Made by a program: the position numbers and the translations under genes. The notes below the pieces were generated by a model that saw only the letters and a list, made by a program, of their open reading frames with translations, was not told the origin of the DNA and made no database searches. Below are positions 12,241 through 22,400 of a stretch of DNA of 64,000 nucleotides, in pieces. Where the stretch lies: assembly GCA_029718625.1 (NCBI GenBank), contig CM056380.1:113074818-113138817 (forward strand). The letters run 5' to 3'. Source of the DNA: Synaphobranchus kaupii. Lineage: Eukaryota; Chordata; Actinopteri; Anguilliformes; Synaphobranchidae. Every line of letters begins with the position of its first letter. Position 1 is the stretch's first letter.

Positions 12241-12268
12241 GTCCTGGTTCTTTTCGCCGAGCAGGTGA

Positions 12269-13206
12269 CGTCACTTCTGAAGCGAAATCCCAAACAAACA
12301 TACTTATGAATAATTATGTTATGTTTTAAAAAATAGTGTTCAAGCATCCAGAATTATAACCACGTTAATAACGTTTGTAAGAAACCAAACCGTTTGTAAA
12401 TCCGTCAAGATTTCAGCGAGATAAGAGTATTAGCGTTTGTGCAGATCATTGTGATTGGTTGGAATACTGTTTATTTTGGTTTTGAGTAGTTGGTAGTACC
12501 ATTGTTTTTGTGTACGATCTCGGAGCATAGGCTGCCTACAGAGACGCGGTTTTTTGACGGCCTGCTTATGGGGCGGGCAGCTAGCGGATCGTGAGGAAAA
12601 ATCAGATGAATGTGATCATTTATGTTTCCACCCAAAATCGCTGATACAACCTTTAAGTACAATAAAATAATCAATATATGACGTTTATTTCCAAAATACA
12701 GTATCCACCAACTGATTGCATTTTAGAGCATGTGAACGTTGTTAGCGCACGCACAGGAAATAGAAGTTCAATATTCCTACTCCAAAATGTGGAGAGCAAA
12801 GTTATGTCAAGGAATGTGTGGAAGAATTTTGAGAAACGTAATACAAACGAGGCAGAATGTCAGGTTTTTTTAAAGTTGTAAATTAATTTCAGAGAAAAGA
12901 ATTGACTATTATAATTGTGACGTCAATGACTAGGCTACCACTAGGGTAGGGCAACAGTGGCTAGGGACAAGGGGTAGCCTAATAATGAACGCAACCAATA
13001 GTTTTGTTATTCCAGGACATCGGATTCTGCAGAAATATAGCCCAGCTATAATTACAAAACGAGCTGGAATTCTTAGAGAAAGTTGCAAGTATATTAGATG
13101 GCTACCTTCGCTTTTCTTACCAACTCGTAGCCTACAGCTAAACGTCCCTCATTTCACAACGGTAAGCTAGCGTAGCTATTTGCTGATGTGTCTTGGAGAT
13201 TCAAGC
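12269..13206. other. Intergenic, nothing recognised
   Basis: AT-rich single-copy-looking sequence between two mobile elements. Short frames only; no motif, inverted repeat or microsatellite that I could support. Confidence 0.45.
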
Positions 13207-13500
13207 TGCGTCCCAATATTCTTCACTCCCCACCTCCTTTCCTCCACTCCCCCACTACCACTCCACTCCTACCCAGAAGTATGAAAAACTGCCTGAACGT
13301 TTTGAGTAGCCTACAAGTATTTGCATGTACAGTATACAATGTAGGCCTAACTGACATTGTGGTTTTCGTTGAGACATTCATTAATATGTAACCATTAATA
13401 CGTAATTAAGATGTAATCAGCAACATTAGATTAAAACACAAAGATCCGTTTTGTGTTTTAATCTACGGAGTAGAGGAGGTGGTAGTGGAAGAAGGGTGCA
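13207..13500 (+). mobile_element. MITE, copy 1 (relative at 20421)
   Basis: About 290 bp alignable to 20421-20705: both start with TCCCAATATTCTTCACT, share TGTAACCATTAATACGTAAT and end in GTAGAGGAGGTGGTAGTGGA. The pyrimidine-rich start and purine-rich end form an imperfect terminal inverted repeat (ACTACCAC with GTGGTAGT). No coding capacity. Confidence 0.7.
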
Positions 13501-14625
13501 TTTTTCGATTATTGGGCCGCACCCATTGTATTTATGCCATCATATTAAGTTATTGTATTTATGCCATAACATTTACTTCGGCTCTATAGGGTAATGTAGG
13601 CCTATTACTCACATTCTCAGTTCTTGCAGCAAAAACCTTTTTATTGGCTTGTTATAAAAGTGAGACATTACTGCTGGATGAGGGCTCCGGTGGTGGAGCC
13701 GGGTGCTCGCTTGGCATCAAATTCTACCATCACTGTCGGACTAGCTGAATCTGGCAACCAATTGAGATTCCTGAGACAGAGGTGGGTGTGATAGCCAACT
13801 AACGTCGTAATAGGCTCTACTTGTTAGAGCTGGGAACCAAACTCTGACGTCCTATGCTGAGCTCACACGAGACGACTTTTGCCCCGATTCTGACGTCAAA
13901 GACGAACTCCTGACAAATTTTACAGTCCTATGATAATCTTTAAAAATTCTGCAAGAAATCTTGGTTCCATCGGCTGGAACGGTCTTTTGATGTGAAATGG
14001 TCAAAGACGATTATTTCTCTCGTGAACCAGTCTGGACTTTGTCGGGAGAGCCCACGGTCATTTCAAACTGGTTTGATTTTGTCGGGAGTCCTGACTGACC
14101 TGCAGTGACGCATCGTTCTACTAGAAATAGAATGTCAACAGCCAATGAATGAATGAGCACACAACAAACGCAACGAAAAATGGTTTGAAATGATCCTTAC
14201 TTCAGTAGCCTTGGCAACTGTGCATGGAAATTCAACCTCTTGATTTATGCCGAGCACACACTAGCTACACGACCTTTGCCCCGATTCCGATGTCAAAGAC
14301 AAACTCCCGACAAATTTTGCAATCCTATGATAATCTTTAAAAAATCTTGGTTCCGTCGGCTGGAACGGTCTTTTGATGTGAGGTGGTCAAAGATGCGATT
14401 ATTTCAGTCGTGAACCAGTCTGGACCTCGTCACGAGAGCCACATTTCAAACTGGTTTGTTTTTGTCGGGAGTCGATGACCTGCAGTGACGCATCGTTCTA
14501 CTAGAATGTCAGCAGCCGATGAACGAACACACGAAACACAACGAAAAACAGTTTGAAATGATCCATACTTCCGTGGCTTTGGCAACTGTGCGTGGAAATT
14601 CGACCTCTTGATTTAGTCCTGTATA

Positions 14626-15700
14626 AGGCCGCGTTCACACAGGACGTGAGGAGAACTACCTGTCTTGAATTTACGAAAGCCTACTCTGAAAAAGGCGTTG
14701 GAGGCGTCTTTTTTTGCTGTTGCTAGGCAACTGAACTCCGCTCCTGTCAATCACTTAGCTGACGTTGTTAACAGTGTTAGCGAACTCATGGTGTATTCAA
14801 ATGATCTCGGAAGTTGTAATATTTCCGACTTACGAGAAGAAAAAAGGATTTGAACGTGACACCCGGTGATAGTGACGAGTTAATGACAACGTTCTCGGAA
14901 ATCCGACATTCAACTCGAGCACCTCCTGAGGTCCCCGAGGTGACGAGAAATGCGTCAAAGGTCAAAGGTAAACGGCTGAGCATCTCTAAACATGGAGAGA
15001 TCTGGAGCTAGAGAGACCCGTTGCGTGGTGTATGTATTCTTTCACCTTCTGCGTTTGTTTTCATCTTTAATTGTTTTTGCATACGCTATTTAAAACATTT
15101 GGAACTGCAAATGCTGATCAGAGGCCAGCCAAACAAGCATCAGCTTTCTGCGGGCGTCCATGTTTTTTTCCGCTGACCATTTGAACACCTTTACCGTAAC
15201 GAACGGTACCATCGTCACAGCAAAAATCACGCACGATCCTCCCGAGTTGGCCACTTGAATACACCATAAGTTTACCCGGAAGTTTGCTTTGTTGTTTGTC
15301 TTTAAAAAGCCGTGAATAAGCGGAGTGCCTTGGGTCGCCTATTTTTATCATGGTATTCACGAATAGAGAAATCAGTGAAAACTCCGGGTGGGCTGAAACG
15401 GCAACTAACGTTACCAATTTCGCCTCAATCGTCTTTGTTTACACGGAAGCGACCGGGCAGAATCAAGGCCCGCCTCTACTTTCGTGCGATTGGACAGAGG
15501 AGAAAAGAGTGACGGTGACGTAGGACGCTTTTTCCTCGGAGCGCTTCAAGGTAAAATAATGTGATTGTGAACTCCGTGCGCACCGAGCATTTTTCTAAAA
15601 ACAGCGAGGCACCCGGGGCGCAAAAGCAGCGTGGAAAACGCTTCAAACTCATTGAAGACAATTCTAAAAAAAGGCGCCCCCAGCTGATAGGCCGCGATCA
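14626..15700 (+). mobile_element. Second non-autonomous element nested in the composite
   Basis: Starts AAGGCCGCGTTCACACAGGA. About 150 bp (14626-14780) match the minus strand of 31985-32175, including TGTCAATCACTTAGCTGACG. A related start, TAGGCCGCGATCACACCGGA, recurs at 15687. The right boundary is uncertain. A 99-codon minus-strand frame (15417-15118) is not a recognised protein. Confidence 0.5.
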
Positions 15701-15744
15701 CACCGGATCCGCTTTAAGTCGTGGAGAAATCGTGTGATGTGCGA

Positions 15745-15767
15745 CCCCCCCCCCCCCCCCCCCCCCC
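15745..15767 (+). repeat. Poly-C tract, 23 nt
   Basis: Uninterrupted C run inside the first right-end module. The second module has the short sequence GCGACACCCGAG here, so the run is a local expansion. Confidence 0.95.
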
Positions 15768-16122
15768 TCCGAGTAATTCTCTGTCTTCCTAAAACCGCCT
15801 AGTGTGTGCTGTATCGCGCAGCAATTTTTTAAAGACTGTCATTTGACAGTCTTTAGATGTGAGCTGCCCTCCTCGGACATGATTTTGTTAAGATTTAAAA
15901 GTCGTGCAGTGTGAGCTTGGCTTTAGTCCTACAAGTCGTGTAGAAATCGTGTGATGTGCGACACCCGAGTAATTATCGGCCTTCCTAAAGTCGCCTAGTG
16001 TGTGCTGTATCGCGTAGCGATTTTTTAAAGACTGTCATTTGACATTCGTTAGATGTGAGCTGCTCTCCTCGGGTGGGATTTTGTTAAGATTTAAAAGTCG
16101 TGTAGCGTGAGCTTGGCTTTAG

Positions 16123-16654
16123 ACAGAGGGAAGCACTGCACTCTTTTAATAAAAGAGCAATTTTTGCAATGATAAATTCATAATATTTATTTTTATGGAA
16201 AAGCAATACTTTCTACATCTTTCATCAAGCTCTGTGGATGCATTATATTAAAAAAATTGTCTCCACAAAGATGCTACATCTGTAGCCTTTAAATCTTTTT
16301 AGTTTATTGATAGTCACTTATCTTGTTCAAATTCCAATAAACTTTCAATAGAAAAAAAAAAATATTTCATTATATATAGCTATGATATACAGTGGAATAT
16401 TATTGAAAAACACATTCTCCAAAGAGAAATAACAGCATTTAATCTGACGTACGAAAAGATTAAAAAAACATTTATCATTCAAATAAATTGTATTATACTC
16501 TTATAGTCTCTGTAAAACTATAGTTTATAAACTAGCACTACAGTGAATATGAGACAGCCAAGTTAATGTATAATTGTAATGGGGGAAAAAAGAGAACCTA
16601 GTGCCTAACTGGTTTGTTTGGTCCAAAGGTACGCAAAACGTGGTACACGATACG
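16123..16654. other. AT-rich intergenic, nothing recognised
   Basis: Strongly AT-rich with A-tracts. No gene, inverted repeat or known family seen. Confidence 0.45.
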
Positions 16655-16840
16655 ATACTCCATCCATCCATTATCTAACCCGCTTATTCCTGGTCAGGGT
16701 CATGATCAGTGCTGGAGCCTATCCCAGCATGCATTGGGCGAGAGGCAGGAATACACCCTGGACAGGCCGCCAATCCATCACAGGGCACACACACCATTCA
16801 CTCACACACTCATTCTTATGGGCAATTTAGAGTCCAATAT
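16655..16840 (+). repeat. Common teleost interspersed repeat (CCATCCATTATCT type)
   Basis: Contains CCATCCATTATCTAACCCGC, GGAGCCTATCCCAGCATGCA, a CACCCTGGACAGG segment and a GGGCACACACACCATTCACT segment, the signature of a repeat scattered through many fish genomes (probably a LINE 3' region). Its exact class is not certain to me. Confidence 0.75.
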
Positions 16841-17171
16841 GATACTAATATTTGTTATGTGCAATAAGAAAATAATAAAAAATGTTAATAATTACTGCAT
16901 TACTGATCCAGTACAGTGAGTCCATATTAAACCATAGAATACCAAACTAATGTATCTAGCTAATGTTATACCACATACTCCCATAGTACACCTTCTAGGT
17001 TATTGCACACAGCTTGTTAGCCTAATCATGCTGAACAGATGAATAATGAATTATAGGATTCATCATTAACAAGTTTATTTTAAAATAAATATAATGAGAT
17101 CTAAAGATATACATTATAATAAAGTACTAGCTGACTTTCACCCCAGAGTGAACTGGATAGCATCCTTTATA

Positions 17172-17714
17172 CACTGCCTGGCCAAAAAAAAAGTCGCACA
17201 CACTAATATTTCGTTGGACCGCCTATAGCCTTCATTATGGCGCGCATTCGTCGTGGCATTGTTTCGACAACCTTATGCAACGTCACAACATTTATTTCCG
17301 TCCAGAGTTGCATTAATTTTTGGCCGAGATCTTGTATTGACGATGGGAGAGTCGAACCACTCCATAACGTCTTCTCCAGCACACCCCAAAGACTTTCAAT
17401 GGGGTTAAGGTCAGGACTCTGGTGGCCAATTCATGTGTGAAAATGATTCCTCATGCTCCCTGAACCGCTCTTTCACAATTTGAGCCTGATGAATCTTGGC
17501 ATTGTCTTCCTGGAATGTGCCCATTGATGGGATAACCTGGTCATTCAGTACATTCAGGTACTCAGCTGACTTCATTTTATTGCTGCATAACGTTGCTGAG
17601 CCTAGACCTGACCAATTGAAGCAACCCCAGATCTTAACACTACCTCCAGAGGTTTGTACAGTGGGCACGATGCATGACGGGTGCAACGGCGACTTTTTTT
17701 TTGGCCAGGCAGTG
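17172..17714 (-). mobile_element. Non-autonomous Tc1-like transposon (543 bp)
   Basis: Flanked by TA on both sides, with about 25-bp near-perfect inverted ends (CACTGCCTGGCCAAAAAAAA and its complement). The minus strand keeps a broken C-terminal transposase ([26 protein letters not shown]) without the N-terminal half. The second catalytic Asp appears as QEDNAKIH. Confidence 0.9.
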
Positions 17715-17716
17715 TA

Positions 17717-18633
17717 CAGATCCTTTCCAAAAAATTAGAATATCATGGAAAAGTTGTTTTTTTTCCATAATTCCATTCAAAAAGTGAAACTTTCATAGAT
17801 TATAGATTCATTACACACAAAGTGAAATATTTCTAGCCTTTGTTTCATTTTTCATAATTTTGGCTTACAGCTCCAGAAAACCCCCAAAACAGTATTTCAA
17901 GAAATTAGAATAGTGTGTCGAAAATCAGCATTTACTTCAGTTATTTCAGAGAATGAATGTTTTAGACTGAGTGTCACACTCTAATCATCTAATTTACTCA
18001 AAACACCTGCAAAGTGTTTCTACAGGTGTGTCGTTAAATTGGACAGGTATCTCAGTTTGGTTCAGTATGGGGAAGACTGCAGACTTGACAATTGGCCAGA
18101 AGACCATCATTGACACCCTCCAGAAGATGGGTAAGCCACAAAAGGTCATCGCTAAGGAGGCTGGCTGTTCACAGAGTGCAGTGTCCAAGCATATCAATAG
18201 AAAGTTTAGTGGAAGGGAAAAATGTGGCAGGAGAAGGTGCACAAGCAAAATAAATGACCGTAGGCTTCAGCGAATTGTCAAGCAAAGACGATTCCAAAAT
18301 TTGGCGGAGATGCAGAGGGAGTGGACTGAGGCTGGAGTCAGTGCTTCAAAAACCACCACGTACAGAGTGTGACACTCAGTCTAAAACATTAATTCTCTGA
18401 AATAACTGAAGTAAATGCTGATTTTCGACACACTATTCTAATTTCTTGAAATACTGTTTTGGGGGTTTTCTGGAGCTGTAAGCCAAAACTATGAAAAATT
18501 AAACAAATAAAGGCTAGAAATATTTCACTTTGTGTGTAATGAATCTATAATCTATGAAAGTTTCACTTTTTGAATGGAATTATGGAAAAAAAAAAACTTT
18601 TCCATGATATTCTAATTTCTTGGAAAGGATCTG
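17717..18633 (+). mobile_element. Non-autonomous Tc1-like transposon with long inverted repeats
   Basis: 917 bp between TA dinucleotides. The first and last roughly 260 bp are inverted copies of each other (from CAGATCCTTTCCAA... to a TTTAGACTGAGTGTCACACT segment). The core of about 390 bp encodes only the DNA-binding part of a transposase. The left TA is the right TA of the 17172 element. Confidence 0.92.
18067..18372 (+). CDS. Transposase DNA-binding domain only (101 aa)
   Basis: Intact 101-residue frame starting MGKTADLTIGQKTII and ending KTTTYRV, with TGA at 18370. It matches the N-terminal Tc1 transposase region: a first helix-turn-helix (IDTLQKMGKPQKVIAKEAGC, SQSAVSKHINR), a GRRR AT-hook-like linker (CGRRRCTSKINDRR), and a second helix-turn-helix (NLAEMQREWTEAGVSAS). 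The DDE catalytic domain is absent by deletion, not by a point stop. It could bind Tc1 ends; whether it is expressed is unknown. Confidence 0.75.
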   Translation: MGKTADLTIGQKTIIDTLQKMGKPQKVIAKEAGCSQSAVSKHINRKFSGREKCGRRRCTSKINDRRLQRIVKQRRFQNLAEMQREWTEAGVSASKTTTYRV

Positions 18634-19405
18634 TATATGCGCGATCAAAACCATTATCCTTGATCAGAGGTTCTCAGACAAGACTCACTGCTGCCCTCTG
18701 CTGGGTTGGAGAGGGGATGATTGGGTCCCAGACTCCCAGGGCACATGTTTAAACTGTATATTGAACTCTGCCTAGGAACACAGTCAGAGGTCTAATTAAT
18801 GAGTTACATTCACTGCAATAGTTAATTGTCTATGCAGTTGTATGGACAAAAGTCACCCATAAACAAAAAGTGGAATTTTTACTGTCTGCAGATGATAAAG
18901 CAATTTATATACGTATATATACACAAGGGCACAAATGTCAATTGAGCAAGCTGGCACTTCAATATGATATTCATATTTACACTTGATCTCCAAAGACAGT
19001 GTAAGATAGCCATTTGTGCATAGTGCACAATCTCTATGAGAGCCCAGTGAAAAAACCTGATGGGAATAGTGGAACAGTGCCAAATCAGGAGACTACTCAG
19101 CACTACAGTAATCTAAAAACGGTCCATTTAAAGTATGAAAATCAAACAAACAAGGTACATTTGGTATACATCACTACCACAATAAACACAAGTAACAACA
19201 TGTGTACTAATAGAATGGGGGTGAATCTGTCCTTTAGCTTAACTTGCATACAGATCGCACACAACATACAGTTGATTATTCAAAGCTCAGGATACAGGGC
19301 ATTCGTTTACGGTGGTTCAGGTGTAGTCAGAGACTGCCCCCCCCCCCCCCCCCCCCCCATACTGGTTGGTTCCTGAAACACAAGGGCTTGATGGTAACCA
19401 GGTAT
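18634..19405. other. Sequence downstream of gene B, no gene
   Basis: Probably includes the gene B 3' untranslated region (minus strand, below 19406). No clear AATAAA on the minus strand was found. Includes a 22-nt poly-C tract at 19337-19358. Confidence 0.5.
19337..19358 (+). repeat. Poly-C tract, 22 nt
   Basis: Uninterrupted C run about 50 nt beyond the stop codon of gene B; on the gene B strand it would be a poly-G run in the 3' untranslated region. Confidence 0.95.
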
Positions 19406-19483
19406 TCAGCCTCCGCTCTCATCTCCACCACTAGTTAGAGGCTTCAGTGTTGCGTCTCTTCTGGAGTTTGAGCGACTGCCAGA
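19406..19483 (-). CDS. slc22a7: Gene B exon 10, C-terminal tail
   Basis: 78 nt encoding [25 protein letters not shown] and TGA. Acceptor TTTAAAG. A Ser/Arg-rich start with RRD suggests a phosphorylatable cytoplasmic tail, which is inference. Confidence 0.82.
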   Translation of the reverse strand, partial: SGSRSNSRRDATLKPLTSGGDESGG

Positions 19484-22400
19484 CTTTAAAAGAAAGGACA
19501 GATTAAATTACAACACATACTCAATTCCAGACACAATACCCATTCAAGACAAGGGCCTAAACTTTGTTTTACAGTTGAAGTGTTTTTTTTTCTTTCTAAA
19601 TCCACAACCACAATTTTATGAGTTCATTTTGTTGATTGCTGGACTTGCATCAAAATGTGTTTATGAACATACATCTGAACACCAGCATTTAACAAGTGTT
19701 AAACAATGTGTAGTACGGTCTATGTGTAGATTTATAATAAACTGCCATGTGACTGGCCTGTACTACGACAGCAGTGATGGCCGTCATTTTACCTGCTCGA
19801 TGTCTTCTATGGTCTCTGGCAGACGCACATTCTTGGTCTCGGGGAGAAGACAAGCCACCAGGCCAGAGATGATGGCCACTGTGCAAAAAATGAGCTCGGG
19901 AAGGTACTTCCACGTGTCCTCCAACAATGCGATCAGAGGAGCGATGGACACGCCCAGACGAGCCATAACAGCGGTGTAGCCCATGCCGTTTTGTCTGAGT
20001 GAACAAAAGATGGCCAATGTCATTAAACCGGGGGTACTCAATCTTATCCAGGGGAGTTTACTACGAAGGAGGATTACTTAGTTAGCTGGATAACTGCAGA
20101 GTAAAAAACGGGAACAGCTCTTTTTAGTTCACTCCATGTTCCAGATTTGGGATGGTTCCGGGTTTTACTAAGTGCAGTTATCCAGCTAACTAAGTAACCA
20201 TGCTTCGTAGTATACCGCTCAGGACAGGCCGACGTGGGTGCAGGCTTCCAACCAAGCAGTTACACACCTGATTCTGCTAATCAACCACAACAGTCTTTGC
20301 TAAGGACCTTGATTTGTAGAACAGGCGTGTAACTGCTTGGTTGGAATGAAAGCCTGCGATCACACCGGCCCTTTCTGGATAAGGTTGAGGTGCCCTGCAT
20401 TAAACTTTCACAGAAAGGTGGGCTGCCTCCCAATATTCTTCACTTTCCACCTCCCTTCCTCTAATCCCCCACTACCACTCCTCTCCTACCCGTAAAAGTA
20501 TGCAAAACTGCCTGAACGCTTCGAGTACAAGTATTTGCATGTACAGTATACAATGTACCTGACATTGTGGTTTGCGTCGAGACATGAATTAATATGTAAC
20601 CATTAATACGTAATTAAGATGTAATCAGCGACATTCGATTAAAACACAAAGATCCGTTTCCGGGCATGGAGTAGAGGAGGTGGTAGTGGAGGAAGGGAGG
20701 GTGCAAGGTGTACTGCAAGGATACTCAAACCTGATCCTCAAGACCAGCAGTACTGCTGGTTTATATTCTTCACCTCTAATCAGGGACTGGTTTAGACTTG
20801 GGGGCAATAATCAATCAATTAATGAACTATCGTGTGGAAGAGCAGCAGTCCTACCAGCCTCAATGGGCAGATTTGGGGGTCGCTGTAAGGGGGGATCAGA
20901 ATGCAGCTCTGGGGGGCCACAGTGTCTGCGGGTTCTTGGGGTTAATTTCGATCACTTATTTCATCCTTATTTTATTTTATCCGTCCTCGTCTCCTCTGTC
21001 CTCGGCTGACCCGGAAATCGATCAAGGTCCATTCCAAACCGCAAAATGGTCTTCGGAGGAATGAGGAGCGAGGAACGAGGAGGCTCCCGGAGGGTGCTTC
21101 AGTGAGGAAACACAAGTGTAGTCTTTGCAGAAGCCTTTTCTCTGAACTTGTGACGTGTGTAAATTATCCACCTCTCCACATCTGCCACGTCGCAGGTACA
21201 CCCCTACACAAATGCATTGTTACCGTTCCTTTCCATTTATTATAAAGCACTTTAATCCGAAATGACACTCATTCTTTATGATGAACAAAAGCCACGTTTA
21301 TTCATGAAAAAGGCTAAAAAGCCTCTTATAGTTAAGCACGTAAGCATAATATGACGCTGACGCTTGACTGAGAAAGGACGTTCCATTTGCCTAATGCATG
21401 TTGCCTTGATTACTCCGTCCTCGTATCTCATCCTTGCATTTTTTCCTTACATTGGAGCTAAGGAGCAAGGAAAGGACGCAAGGAAAGAATGCAAGGAGTG
21501 AAAATAAGCGATTGGAATGAACCCAGTGTGTTCCCTCAGCTTTAGTTCACAGGTAAATTGGTTCCTTCAGGTCAGATTATAAAAAGAAACATTTACATTT
21601 ACATTTCATGTCATAATGTGGCAATAGAGATGTGACAACTGTGGTGTACGGATGGTACTCTCCTCATTCACTTACCTTACAACTGTAGGGTAGAGTTCAG
21701 TTGTGTACAGATAGGCTGTGGTAACGGAACACTCTGATGTGGCTTTGCCAAGGACGGCTACTATTGTACGAAAAATCCACAAATCTGAGAAATGGATTGA
21801 AAGCATAATTTGAAATCAGTGCACTAGATCTACACGTGGAACAAACCATTAATATGTTTGTTTTTTTGTTTGCTTTTTTACATACAGTAAATATAATTAT
21901 TTTATGAGCAGACACCATTTGCTTGGAGAAAGAGGTGATTTAACCAAAATCCAATGTCAATACGTATAGATTTCAAGTGCACATATAATCAATACTTTAA
22001 TCCCAATTACTTTTAACAAAAAAACAAAACAATAATGAGTATATTTAGCCACAATTACTTGGATTTCAAGTGAAATTAAATTAATAACATGGCTCAACAT
22101 CAAAATCGACTGGGCTTGTAACCAAAAGGTTGCAGCTAGGACACTGCCGTTGTACCCTTGAGCAAGGTACTTAACCTGATTTTCAACAGTATATACCCAG
22201 CTGTAAAAATGGATAGAGTCACTAAGAGTGTGTGCTGCAACTTCAGAATTAAAAACAAATAGCGACGGGGTTTTAATATGCTTGTAAATACATGGACGAT
22301 ACATACTGGCAGGAATAAATAAATTTATCGCAATGCAGACTCCTGTCAGTAGTAGAGTAGCTGCTTCAGTCTGCCTTCTGCCAATGAGATCAAGGCTATA

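Larger units (their letters stand above)
9203..12268 (-). mobile_element. GC-rich Gag-Pol retroelement, integrase deleted
   Basis: Retroelement read right to left: Gag zinc-knuckle region (12240-11692), protease-RT-RNase H (11640-9643), then directly the basic Pol C-terminal tail (about 9646-9329) with no integrase between. A purine tract (minus-strand GGGGGGAGATAGAG) near 9203-9216 looks like a polypurine tract. I found no LTR pair. The block is visibly far richer in G+C than its surroundings. The RT most resembles Ty3/Gypsy-related elements I associate with cnidarians, sponges and other marine invertebrates (recall, not a search). Confidence 0.8.
13853..16122 (+). mobile_element. Composite DNA element with tandemly duplicated ends
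   Basis: The left end is a 393-bp module present twice (13853 and 14246), each opening with TATGC(T/C)GAGC(T/A)CACAC and containing TTGGTTCC(A/G)TCGGCTGGAA. The right end is an unrelated roughly 200-bp module present twice (15714-15926, 15931-16122), each closing GTGAGCTTGGCTTTAG or GCGTGAGCTTGGCTTTAG. The outer ends are inverted relatives: AGCTCACAC...ACGACTTTT on the left, and the same motif on the minus strand at the right. The middle is occupied by a second element. No transposase is present. Confidence 0.65.

Noticed and set aside
15118..15417. 99-codon minus-strand frame within the composite element
   Set aside because: No recognised motif, and it lies in apparently non-autonomous element DNA with raised CpG.
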